From Isohypsibius dastychi (taxonomy: Eukaryota; Tardigrada; Eutardigrada; Parachela; Isohypsibiidae): a stretch of 32,145 nucleotides of DNA. This document shows positions 9,098 to 21,100 of this stretch, in pieces (the stretch's first letter is position 1; the number at the start of each line of letters is the position of its first letter). Where the stretch lies: NCBI GenBank assembly GCA_034696485.1, contig JAQIWT010000142.1:1-32145 (forward strand), given 5' to 3'. Made by a program: the position numbers and the translations under genes. The notes beneath the pieces were generated by a model. It ran no database searches. It was not told where the DNA came from and saw nothing but the letters and a program-made list of their open reading frames with translations.

Positions 9098-12000
9098 TCA
9101 GAAGACTTTTGATTCAGCAGTATCAGGACTATCTCGTTCTGCTTCGTCTTCTACGGTTTGTCCCAGATCAGACTCGTAGTTGGTTTCGTGAGGATCGGTT
9201 CCCGCATGAGTATGAATAGACGGTCGATGCCGTTTTCTCTTTTGCCTCCTCCTCAACCGAAGGAACGAGTGTTGTTGCTCGTCAATTGCAGTCGGAATTT
9301 CTTGTGGTACGATGTTCGTCATGGGTTTAGTGAGTGAAGTTATCGTGGCTTCTCCGCTGACAATTACCACTGAATCTTTGAGAACGAATGTTGGGGGTAA
9401 TGGCGTACTGATACCCGATTGTAAATGAACGTGGGCTGCCGTTACTGGCAATGCTGGTGAGTTCTTCTCGGATGGCACTTCGTTCATGTTTTTGACCTGC
9501 ATCTTGATGTTCAGAGTAGATGGCGTTTGTTCCTTTGTCATGTTTTGGTCGGGTGTTACTTTCGACTTCGTGTCAAGAGAACTTGTTTGTATCGGTGGAA
9601 TTATTGTTTGTGTAACAACGGGAGATCCGTTTGCGCCAACAATTTTCAGAGCCAGAGGTAATTTATTTGTTTCATTATTTTGACTGATGTTTTGCAAAGC
9701 GTTCATCTCAGCTATGCGTTGCTTGACAGGAATAGCCTGGCTTTGGTTGCTTTCTGGCTTCACTTCCACTGAGATGAGCGTTACGTCGGGTTTATCCGGT
9801 TCTTGACGTTGCAAATTTGGTTTGGATGACTGAGTCGGAGCAGTACCTTCGAACTTTTTGGCTGTAATGTTGACTGATGTGGGTGGTGTTTCTCTGTTGA
9901 CATCAACTGTTTTGGCTTCTCTTGTAACTTCCGTGGCAGCAAGCTTCGCAACATGGATATTCAAGCCTGAGAGTATAGGCGGACTATCTGGCAAAACATC
10001 TGGTCTGGGCAGTAGATCTTTTAGACCAGTGTCGGTCTTCTCCACTGGGGCTGGCTGTAAAGGCTGAACCACTGCTTCTTTTGCCGAGGTAGGGACGATG
10101 ATTGTAATTGAAGGGTGAGATAACGGTGAGCTGACCGAAGATTCATTTGGTATCAGCTGATTTTTATCGGTTCTTTGGATAGCTGCCAGGTCCATGTTTT
10201 TTACAACGGTGTCTGGGACCTCTCCGGAAACATTGATGTTGCTCGTGTTAAGATCAGGGTCACTTACGACGACTGAAGCTGCTCCGATAACCTCTAGTTT
10301 CGAACGTGCTGGAATTATGGCAGGATTGACCTTCAGATATGGCTGCGGTGGAGCGCTGATAAATACGTTCGACTTTGATGGAAACATTGCAGATGAAACA
10401 GAAAGCGACAAGGACATCGAATCGTCCTTCACGTATCTTAGAATATCTCGGCCCGGTACATTCAATTGAGTTCGATCTTGTGGTGGTAAGAAGCTTCCTT
10501 GGGGTTTCGGAACAGTGACAGTCGATGCTATGCTTTCTGCCGAAATTTCTACGTGTAGTAAGTTGGTGGAAGGGCTCCGTTCATGTTGTTCCTCGTTTGT
10601 AAAATCGACCACTACCAGCTCCTGATTGTTATCTAGATGTATGACATCGTACGTGGCATCTTTTTCTATACCAGTCCGAGTCAGCTGTTCTGGAAGAACC
10701 TCCAGTACTTCGGCAACGGATGACCGGTGACGGCCTTGATCAGGAGTCGCGCTGTTTCGCCGCTCAAGTATGGCTGCACGTTCCCTGCCCTCTTCCTTTA
10801 TAGCCTTATGGGAAGCCAGCGATGCGCGTCTGCTTTGAGCTCTCTCAGTGGGCACGGAGCGGAACTCTACTGCTGGTTGAAGCTTCTTTTCTTTGAACCG
10901 TTCAGGAACCCTCCCATCGGTGATGGAACCATACCTGCGGATGAAATGAACGTGACTAATTTAATAGGTTGTAACCGGTTGCTTGCTTAACGTTTCTTGC
11001 GTTAAGGACTGCGTCAGCTAGAAAGTAATGGAGAAAACGATAAATGCCTTGTTGAATGATATATCTCAAAAGAAAAAATCCTTGCAAACTTGGGGGATAC
11101 AAATTCGTTTTCATTTAATGTCTACTCTGTGCCGCAATTTCAAGTTCTGGGCTGTGCAGGTACCAACAGCATTGTTGAAAACAGAATGTTGTTCAAATTG
11201 CAAAGAAGCTTTCAGTGTGACTTACTCGGCGTATATTTCGTTGATTGCTCCCTGTTCCGAATAGTTCTCTCTGCCGAGTAGCCAGTACATTCTGACCTTT
11301 TCGTGTGCACGTTCGCGATCGGTGTTGTTTATATAGCTATAACCTTCAAAATGGTTCAAATCTTCCGCGAATTCATGGCTGATCAGAACGCGGTAAGTGC
11401 CAGAAAGACGTTCCATGTCTTCAGCTATATCGCGTGTTTCACCGATAACAGTAAATTCAGTATGGTCAGTTCCATGAAGACCCGAAATCACCTGTCCAGA
11501 AAGTCAGTCAGCTGTTTTCTTTTCAAGTTTTATTCTTTCTTACCGGACCGCAGTGAATCCCTAGTCTAATTTTTATATGATCGGTGTCAATATCGAGCAT
11601 CACGGCTTTCCAGGTAATCGTCAGCAGGTCGAGTGCAAGCACTGCCATCTTATCGGCGTATTCGATGCCTCCAGCTGGTACAGCCCCAATAACAGTACAG
11701 TCATCTCCCGCTGTGTGGAGTCGAAAGATGTTAGGATCATGAAGTCCGATAATAAACTGGCTGACGAGAACTTGAAAACGTTCGATGAGAGCAATAGCCG
11801 ATTCACCGTGAGTTTCTTCCTGGAGATTGACTTGGTCGCATCGGATTCACCAAGGTGTAAGTAAATGATCATCGCTCACCTACCAAAAGGTCATCGTAGT
11901 CCACCATCGTCAGATGTAAGATATAAGCTCTCTCTGTATATGTTGGTTCAACATTGATTTTAGCTCTAATCTTTTCATAAACCATTGGTGTCAGGAAGTC

Positions 12001-14888
12001 CTCGCTCGCTTTTCGAAGATCCAGGACTCGTTGTTTTAGATCCGAATTATAACTCTTGATTTCAGATTTCTGCTTGTCGATCAGATAATCCGTGTGGACG
12101 ATTGTTAAGTCAGCCATCCGTTTCGTTTCTGCTTGCACAGCTCTGAATATCAGTGCAATCTCATCCGTTTTCAACCGTAGTTTAGGGTCGGCACTCCAAC
12201 AAGATTTCATCATGATTTGCATTGACTCTGGGATTTCACTCTGCGCCTCTGTTGCCTCAAGATCGAGAGGACAAAGTGGCTTCCGCCGATGAAGGATCCG
12301 CATGAGCAGGCTCAATGGGCTGTCACCAGCATCGGAATTGAATTTGTATGGCATGTTCCGTGTTATAATTTCATAAAATACGATGGCAAATCTGTAAGAG
12401 TTATGCTCATAATTCTGTTATCTTTTCGAGAAAATTTTGCCTTAAGAGCCGTGAGTGCAGGTTTTGTATCGAGAACACGATTTCACGTACGAATAGATGT
12501 CCGAAGCTTTGGTTGGTAGTAGGCCTTTTCCATCAAGTGTCGCTTTCAGAACCTCGGGAGCCACCCAAAGCAAAGGAGTGAAATAGACGTTTTGTACATC
12601 CTTCGGGGCCTTGAACATGGACTTGAAAACAAGCTCCTTAGACAAGTATATCCCCTGCATTCTATACAGATGAACATACTCCCTAGAACAGAAAAATTTG
12701 AAGGTATTGATTCACAAGGATATTGAGTTCTGCGCACACCAGTCGGATATTTTTACTGTCCAATCTGACTCGACGTAGATGGATGTGGTTCGTAGATTTC
12801 CATGAACAATGTCCTGGGAATGAAGATATTCCACCCCATTCACGACTCCACGAGCCATGAAATAACTGATTGGGCATGTCAGCTTTACTGACTTCGTGCT
12901 CAGGAGTGTCCTTAGGTCACCCAGCAGACCTGCAAACAATACAGTCAGGTTAACGTGAGCTAAAACAGGTGTCAGATCCTGACTCAGTTCTGACACGATA
13001 TATCGATCTTGTCGAATCTCTGTGACACCGAGGAATTTTGCGAGATTGTTGTGTGTTTTCCAGTCTTGCATATTGATAAGTTCCTTTTTTACTTCCGCTG
13101 TGGCCGCATTGAACGGCAGATAAATCGGCCTGAGAAGGACGACGCAGAAACCGTATTCTCCAGTCGTGAACGCCCCTTTTGAATCGTGGTTATCAAGATA
13201 TGGTCGCATCTTTAGCATCTCTTTGTAGCGCTCGCGTGATGTCGCAATGAACACAATGTTTTTGGATCGGATCTGGTAACGTCCCTTCTTGACTTTGTAA
13301 ATATGGATAGCTTTGTACACAAAATATCCCCCAGCAAACCAAGCTACTGCAAGTGATAAAACCGGAACCAGAAAGTACAGAACAAACATCATGGCGACAT
13401 TTGGAGGGATTTCTTTTGCCATCGTGTCCAACATGAGATCCCAAACAGGTAAATTCTCTTTTCCCGAGTCGGAGCATTTCAGCTTGAAGGATAAGTATGT
13501 TATCAGTTTGTCGTATGTCGCATCGGGCAGAGTCACTACTCCAAAGTCCTTAACAAGGCGGGCTTTAGCCTTTTCGTTCCTCATCAGCCATCGGTAGTAC
13601 CTGCCCGCAATTTATAACAACTACATTAGCAAACCTCTAATGATATATTCAGACGAGCATTATTCACACCGCAGCAATTCCACGGCTGTGTCACAGCCGT
13701 ATTTGGGCTTCGGGCTGTTTGGTATGATGATATAGCTGAACCCAACGAGAGGATATGCTGTTTCAATACTCTTCAGCTTAGTGATGAGCTCGCTGTTCTT
13801 CATGTAATCCACTTCTGGTGAAATGACTGTTTTGAGCTGCAAAAAGAACAAAAAACTCTTTCAAACCAATTCGCCAACAAATACAACGCGTGCTAGACAT
13901 AAATCATTCAGACTCGCTCTTCATATATGATATACAGTATGAGCGCTTGAGCTTGTGCGGATCTCACCGTTTCGACACCTGGTGCAACTCCCAGGATCTG
14001 GAAGACTCCGGCTTTGACACCCGAAGCTTTGTAGTTCACCCAGCTCACGCATCCAATAGCACCTTTGGTGTTCATCACCATGCCTTGAAAAAAACTTTCA
14101 ATACAGTCCGCTATGCAAACATAACCAGCAGTACCGATTACAGCATCTTGCGTGTCGACCCAAACGTAATCAGGGGGACTTGCAGAAGTAGTTACAGCAG
14201 TATAGTCAAAGATCGCTGTCTCGTCCGCTGCTGACCCGGCACCTGATTGCGGGTACCACTTGGGATCGGCATCGTACAGAAATTGATTGAGTATTTCACT
14301 AACACGATGTCTTCCTTTAATTCCAACAATTGCAACACGTGTGGTTTCGAAATTTGCCGGCAGAGTTGTGAATCCGAAGTCTGCCCATGTAGGGATTAAT
14401 CCGTTGAACAAAGCAATAAGTTTGGCTAAGGTTACTACAATTGTTGAAGGGTTGCTTTCGAGACCGCTATCAACTGAGTTAAGATTATAGATAACTGCGA
14501 CATGATATGTATAGACAGGAAGAGGCTCAAGGGCGGGATACGATGTTATGGTATCGTTTGTGGGCAACCTCTCATCTGCAATGAATGATGGCAGTTCTGG
14601 TTCAGTCTTTTCAAAATGATCGACGTATATAGGTTGACCAGTATTGAAGAGGTCCCACTCAATCGGCCCGATGGGTTTAAAAAGAGGATTGACAAATGAG
14701 TTGACCACCGCGAGTTTGGATCTGTAGCCAGCGTACGCATTCAGGAGCGATTTGTGTACATATAGAGACTGCTGGGATCCGACGAGACTGAGTTTGTGAA
14801 CTGGCAAACCTGTTGCGCAACACGGTGCAAAAACGCATGCAGCCATGATGAAGAACCCGTGTAGCGATCTAATAAACGCCAATCCCAT
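9098..14888 (-). CDS. Receptor guanylate cyclase homologue: PstS-like ectodomain, degenerate cyclase, long C-terminal tail
   Basis: Eight exons close in frame to 1675 residues: 14888-13968, 13836-13670, 13600-12740, 12682-12491, 12391-11884, 11819-11544, 11491-11226 and 10934-9098. Order of parts: a signal peptide from MGLAFIRSLHGFF; a two-lobed substrate-binding fold of PstS type (TLAKLIALFNGLIPTWAD, AYPLVGFSYIIIP, FGVVTLPDATYDKL); a membrane span (VLYFLVPVLSLAVAWFAGG); a kinase-homology domain (HGNLRTTSIYVES, LLWVAPEVL); a linker helix; a class III cyclase domain (HTAGDD, LGIHCGP, TVIGETRDIAEDM); and a Ser/Thr/Pro-rich tail of about 610 residues. Receptor cyclases normally make cGMP at the plasma membrane. 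Here the first metal-binding Asp, the Glu and Cys that read guanine, and the Asn and Arg of the NTASR motif all appear replaced, so activity is doubtful. The tail starts with RRAS and RRNS, which match PKA/PKG sites. Confidence 0.88.
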
Positions 14889-15143
14889 TCCATCCCTTGA
14901 AAGAAATTTGATAACGTCCACTGCATTTACATTCACATGATTGATTTCGATTCAGCTGCATAAACTCTTGGCAACTCGGACAGCTTCGAATTCCCTTACG
15001 AAACAAGCGAAATGTTCATCGAAGCTGTCTCCCTCCGTTTTTCAGCCATCGTTGTTTCTTTTGTTAAGCACGTGAATGAAGCCAAATGATAAGGCGGCTA
15101 TTCCACACTAGATATATGAGCGGTTTTCTAAGTAATGCTAGAC
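14889..15143. other. Spacer between CFAP61 and the cyclase homologue
   Basis: About 250 bp lie between two same-strand genes. An open stretch continues upstream of the chosen cyclase ATG to about 14936 without another Met, so a short 5' exon cannot be excluded. No repeat or TATA box is seen. Confidence 0.4.
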
Positions 15144-18100
15144 CTAAATATCATTCAGGTCTTCACCCAAATTCAAACTGGTCCCATACATCGGTAACTC
15201 AGATGTATTATTTTCGAGAAAATTGTTAATGGTCTCAATAAGATCAGTTTTAATCCCCGTAAGGCGGATGCGGCGAACGATTTCGGCAAACATATGGTTT
15301 GTGCTGTAGTGTGGCAGTTCTTCGTTCCGGAAACAGTTGTTAATCATTTCGATTATGCTCAGACTGTTTCCATCACCCTGCAAAGAGAGGCCTAGCTCAG
15401 TATATTGAGAATGGAATGAAGCAGTTTCCATTAATGTGTTACCTGATCATCAAGCAGAAGCCGGCGTAGTTCACAGCACAAACTGGGGAACCGATCGTAA
15501 AACGCGCATGACAGCCAAACTTCTTGTAGGTATGCTGAAAATTAAAACGTGTGGAGAACTCAATTTACCGCAAAAGCCGATACTTACCGAAGAAATCACG
15601 AATATAGCCATCTTCATACCTAAAACAAGCAGATCAAGACGTAAGCGCATGTGTAGCCAGAGCGCTTGCATTTTCAACCATTCTCGAAGCTAGTCATGAT
15701 TTGTTAAAACGTAATGTGATATACGGGACAGTTCCTTTCATAACAAACTACCGATTATTGCTGCAAAAAATACCGTTTTATCAGCTCCAGCCAAGCTTCA
15801 TGTACGCCATGGATTCGCAGCAAACTTTGCACATCGAATGGAAAACGACACAAGCATGTGATTTGATCGATAGCACGCATCTCATCAAGATAAATTTCAA
15901 ACAGATTTCCATCAGCAATACTGCCCGTGCTCATCAAACGCCTCTCTTCTTTTCGATGATAGTCTTTTCTAACGCGACCATCGCCGGCGCCTCTAGTGTC
16001 AGTTGCTGTGCCGGCAACTGGGTTTTGGGGACTTCCTTCACAAAAAATCCAGATTTAATAGCAGCTGAATAATTACCAACCAACCAGCAGAGCAAGAACT
16101 GCCAACTTACTGATGTTGCAATAGTACCATCCAAATGGCAGCTCGACGCTTTCGACAACAGGCTTCCTAAATATTGGCAGTACCGGATATTCTGTTCTCT
16201 GATCGATCTTTTCTGGCTCTCCATTTTTTCCGGTTTTGAGAGAGTCAAGTAGTTCCACAGAAATAAAATCACCGATTTCCTTTGAGTTCACGTATCCAAA
16301 GTCAAATGCTCCCACCAAATACTTTCTCGGAAACTTGCACCATTCACCACCAGCGAAAATTCGTGGGGCGAAGGCGTGAAACTTTTCGTCCACAACCAGT
16401 TTATTGTCCAGCACCAAATAGGACGAATTGAGAAATTTGTAAGTATTGAAGTCAATCTGCCGATTGGTGTAGTTGAAAAAAGCACGGACAGAATATGTTT
16501 TAAAAGAGGCCTCGTCAGTCCAAAATGTCACCGATCGTATCGTGTCACCTCCATTCCCTTCATTATATGCAACGGCAGTCCATTCCATTATTACTACAAT
16601 CCCGTTGGTATACAAGAGATTCTTTATCCAGGCTTCCAACGTTGTGCTACTGAACACGGTAGCTGATTCGGGGAAATTCGGTAACGGGTTGACAAAAATG
16701 ATCTCTTCTGCTGCGACCCCAAGATTTAGTAATGTGGTAACTGCAGCGTATGCGTCAAGAGTTCCGCCGTAGACTACGAAATAACCAGATTTGTCGCCAG
16801 ATTCTAGAAGTCCTTCCACACACGACGTGACATGATCAGCATCAAACGCGTCGTTTACCTTCAAAAGAGAAGTTTCGATAAAACGTAGATCTTTGCAGTA
16901 TGCCAAATTACCACATAGTAATTAGTCAGAAACGTCTTTGGTGGTACGAGATTTCGAGGCACTACGCAGTTATCCGCTCGTTTTGCAATTTCGACTTGAT
17001 TGGCTATAGAGAGCCAGCCAGCATCAACATCGATATCGAATGGAAGATACTGAATCCCTGTCCCGATGACCATGTGATCAAAAGGAATGCGTAATTTGTC
17101 ATTAACATGAAGGATCCGCTTTGATTTTTCCATCGTAATTGCACGTCCAAATATCAACTGACAGTGCGCAGGGACAGCTAGCTGAATGATTTCTCGACGC
17201 GTGAAAAGCGACTTTGACCTTGGAAAGTTTCTTAGATCATTTTCCTCGTAGTTTATCAGGGGTACGCCGTGAGGGGATATGAGAATAATATTAGGATAGA
17301 CACTGTGTGGCGAAAGGATGATGTTTCGCAAAACCTGGGAACGTTCGGTAGGCTGTGCCTGGACAAATGGCTAGGACAACATTTGTACCTGCAAACACGT
17401 GTCAGATGCTCCAATTAGAATGACCCGGTCGGTCACTACTGATTTTGACCCATACACGGATCTCCGGCTGGTGTAATATAGAGCGAACGGTTTCTGGGTA
17501 TCACGACAACTTGAGGTTGGAAGTAGTCTCCAGTCAGCATCATCGCGGAATTTCAGAGTGGTTCTCGCTCGAATCAAAGTGAGTTCCGGTAAACAGCAGG
17601 GCATACTCGCTTTTCTGGCAAGATGTTCCTCGAGCGAATAGAACTTATAAAACATGCTGGTGCAATTCGTGATGCGGAGCAATTCTTTGAGAATGAACTT
17701 GTTGAAGCTGTTGAGAAGCGGATTGATAACGAAATGAACTATCCGAAGCTGACCCTGGCAAAAGCACCGTATGATAGAAATCAAGGGTACGTTGCACAAT
17801 TGCCGCATCTCTATTTCAATTGTACTTTCAAAAATTTAATTGCATTTCATCATATGTTTAATATTGATTAAATGAGACTCAACAGTGATGAGCAAGGTTA
17901 GACTCTCCAGAGCAGCTTGCGACGAGATTCGCCACAAACTGTCCATCCCTGCCTAGAGCGAACTGAATCTCTTCCGAGAAGCAAGCCCTTAGAATTTTAT
18001 CGGTTTACCTCTCCCTTCAATTTCATGTTTTTCTTTATTTGCAGTATCTGTCTCTCTCTTCTTTGTCACCACGATGGCGTATAAAGGGTCTATCGTGGGT

Positions 18101-21100
18101 GAAGAAAATTGCACTTCCCGTAACATTTTGAAATCCTGCAGGTTCTGACTCAAGGTTTCGAAAGGACCTTGAGTCAGAACCTGTCTTCGGGCACCCAAAA
18201 CCTTCGATTTCCTAGGAGAATCGCCACTACTACCAATAATTACGAGTAGCACGCATTAACTTCTTTTACATCAGTAGCACAGCTTGTGGTATGTGAGAGA
18301 TATCTGTGGTGTTATATTAACAGGGTGATTTCCACATCGATCATGAGACACCGTCAAGAAACTATTCATCGTTTCACGAATTGTTTTGGTGAGAAGTTAC
18401 GATCTCTGCGTAACACTGACCATTCAAAAATAAAAAGATCAATGAAAATCCTATGTTCTTGTACAATATTTCACTACGTCAAAATGCGTGTTACCTCACC
18501 GAATGCATCATCTGCGGCAAATGATCACCAATGTTGTAGTGCGAAGTGAGATACTCCGTATCATTTTCTTTTTCATAAGCGACGTAGCCAACGATTGCTT
18601 CCTCTATTGTAAAGGTCATGCAGCTCAGTTTCAGCGATTCACTGTCCATATGAAAGTGCACTGCGTTCTCAAATGCCCTTAGCAGAATCTGACCGTCAGC
18701 TTTTCCATCTAGAAATCGTGCCATGGGTCCAATGTCTGCAGCCTTGGCTGGTTTCAGTTCGATGTCATCATATCGCAGTAGGCTACTGACGTGCAGCACA
18801 TACAGGTCTTCGTACAGGAAGTGATTTGATCGAAGTGCCACACGGGAAAACTTATCGATGAGTATAGATACACGCTGTGCAGTCGGAATGAGTGTCAGGA
18901 GATAGTCATAGCCTGGTAGCGCTGCGAAGCAGTGAGCTAGAATGTCGTTAACATGAGTTGACAATCGGGGATCCAAATGGAAGAGAAACAAAAGCATTGC
19001 ATTTTGCTCCCCATGTGCACTGGAATTTAGGCATATGTTAACAAACATAGTCAGAATCAACGTAATGAGAAAATTGTGCAACAATGATTGTGACACGATC
19101 CTGTGCTGAGAAACCTCTTACTAACGGTAGATAGTTGAATTCGTGTGATCGTCCGAGAATTGGGTTCTGATAAAACTGGTTCGCGATCCGTTGTAGACGA
19201 CGGATGCTTGGCTCCTGTCTTGCAGTTTTTATTATCGGTTGGGGTATTTTGACAAGATCATCCCAACTGCTGAACAGTGGTTCGTTCGCTAACCCCGTTA
19301 TTCCATATTCTGCGTTGAACAACTTTTCGAGTTTTTCCTCAGGTCCGTCGAGGTCCATCGGGGGTGGTGGCAGCTTTCTCGGCCGGTTTGTATCACCATT
19401 TTCACCATCTCTCAAATCGTTCAATAAATCTTCGTCTGATTCGTAAACTCTCACACCTGGTTTTGCTAGCCCAAAGTTCATTCTGTCCACCATGTCTTTG
19501 AGGCCGCAAGAGAGCTCTGATACCCGTGCAGCATTCGAAGGTTTCCTCTTTGTTTCCGGGTATCCCTGATCATTTGCTTCAGTCTTTCCCAAAGCAAAGG
19601 GGACGAGATTCTCGATATTGGTTCGACTTAGTTGGTATCCCATATCTGCCATCAGAGGAAACTCGACTGGAGTGAATGCCAGTTGGAACTTCCGAGATAT
19701 CAGGTTGTAATCTTGTTTCTCGTCCTTGGTTTTTGCGGCTGATATAGCTTCTTTTTCAAGCTGAACGATCAGTGTTTTCAGATTTGTTAATGTCTCCACA
19801 GAAAGGCGAGGAGTACAGGTTTGCTTTTCATCTTCAAATGGCAGGGAATTAGCAGTATCCAGCTATCCAAAAAAACTCAGTTAGTGTACGTTTATTCTCG
19901 TTAGACATTCCTGGACATTCTCAAAGCGAACTTGAGAACTCATTTTCAGAATGAACCATTTTATGGTTTAGATAAATGGATTAAACATATCTCACCTGAT
20001 CTATCTGTTGCATGGCCATTTGTTCGATATCCAAAACCAGACTCTCTACACAAGCGAGGGTCATCTCACTGATCGCTACAAGCCCGGGTTCACTGTTGCT
20101 GGCGGCAGCAATAATGGCGCCGTTTTGTTCCAGGGTTTCAAGTAGCTGGTGAACAGAGTTCATGACTTCCTCGGACAAACCGGCCGAAAAGTCTTCAGAA
20201 GAGTTGATGGAGTTGGAAAAGTTTATGGTGGAATTTCCCAATCGTGACGAAAAAGCTACGATCAGGTCCACAGTAACGAGTTCTGTCACCGAAATATCCT
20301 GGTCAGGTGTTGGGGGGCTTTCCATGATTTCCGGAATTGGAAACTGCATAGTTGTGGCGAACAAAGTTTCTTCCGAAATATCCAAAGGTTGCTGATTATG
20401 GGCTAAGAAGTCCTCTTCCAGAAGTGCTTTGTCTGACTCAATAGCGTCCTGATAAATCTGTGAAAGCAGATTCTCTGCGACCTCTTCAGTGTCCGTATCG
20501 GATCCATCATCAGCTATGTCGTTTGTGCTTTTGTAAACATACTGACCCCCAACTGAAATCAGGTAACATTCGTTTTTGACATTCTTCGAACAATTGTTTC
20601 GATCGAACCATGCCTGTGATATAAGAGTTCATGAAGGTTTCGCTCAGCATCCCATTTACAATATTTTTGGCAGTTTCCAGAAGATTGAAGGATGCTTGCA
20701 GAAATGCGGTTGGCGATGCAAATTCTAATTCCTCACTCTCAACTGACTGTTCAGCCTCCAAATCGTCACCAGATTCCATTTGGCTCACAGAACTAGCAGC
20801 TTCAATTTTGGTCAAGCTTTCAATAAGCTCCGTGACATACAGATTGGTTGCCGAGTCCAGCTCCCCAACAGAATTTGTATCCGTTGTTTCACTGAAATGA
20901 TGATCAGCCAGTCGATTTGACGAGAATTGTGGGCCAATGACGGACATCCGTTCACCAGAAGCTTGGCCATGGTCAAAATCAGCGTCGGCTGTCCCGATAT
21001 CAACATCGCAGTTAGACAGTCGTCCTGCAACGCGGTCGAATTCAGTGACTTTCGTGAACTGATGAAAAATGTCTGTTTGATAATGTGTATCCAGAAAATC

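Noticed and set aside
17989-18252. 87-codon frame in the long CFAP61 intron as an exon of CFAP61
   Set aside because: CFAP61 sequence is continuous between exons ending at 18500 and starting at 17754; adding this frame would insert unrelated sequence. No ATG lies near its start.
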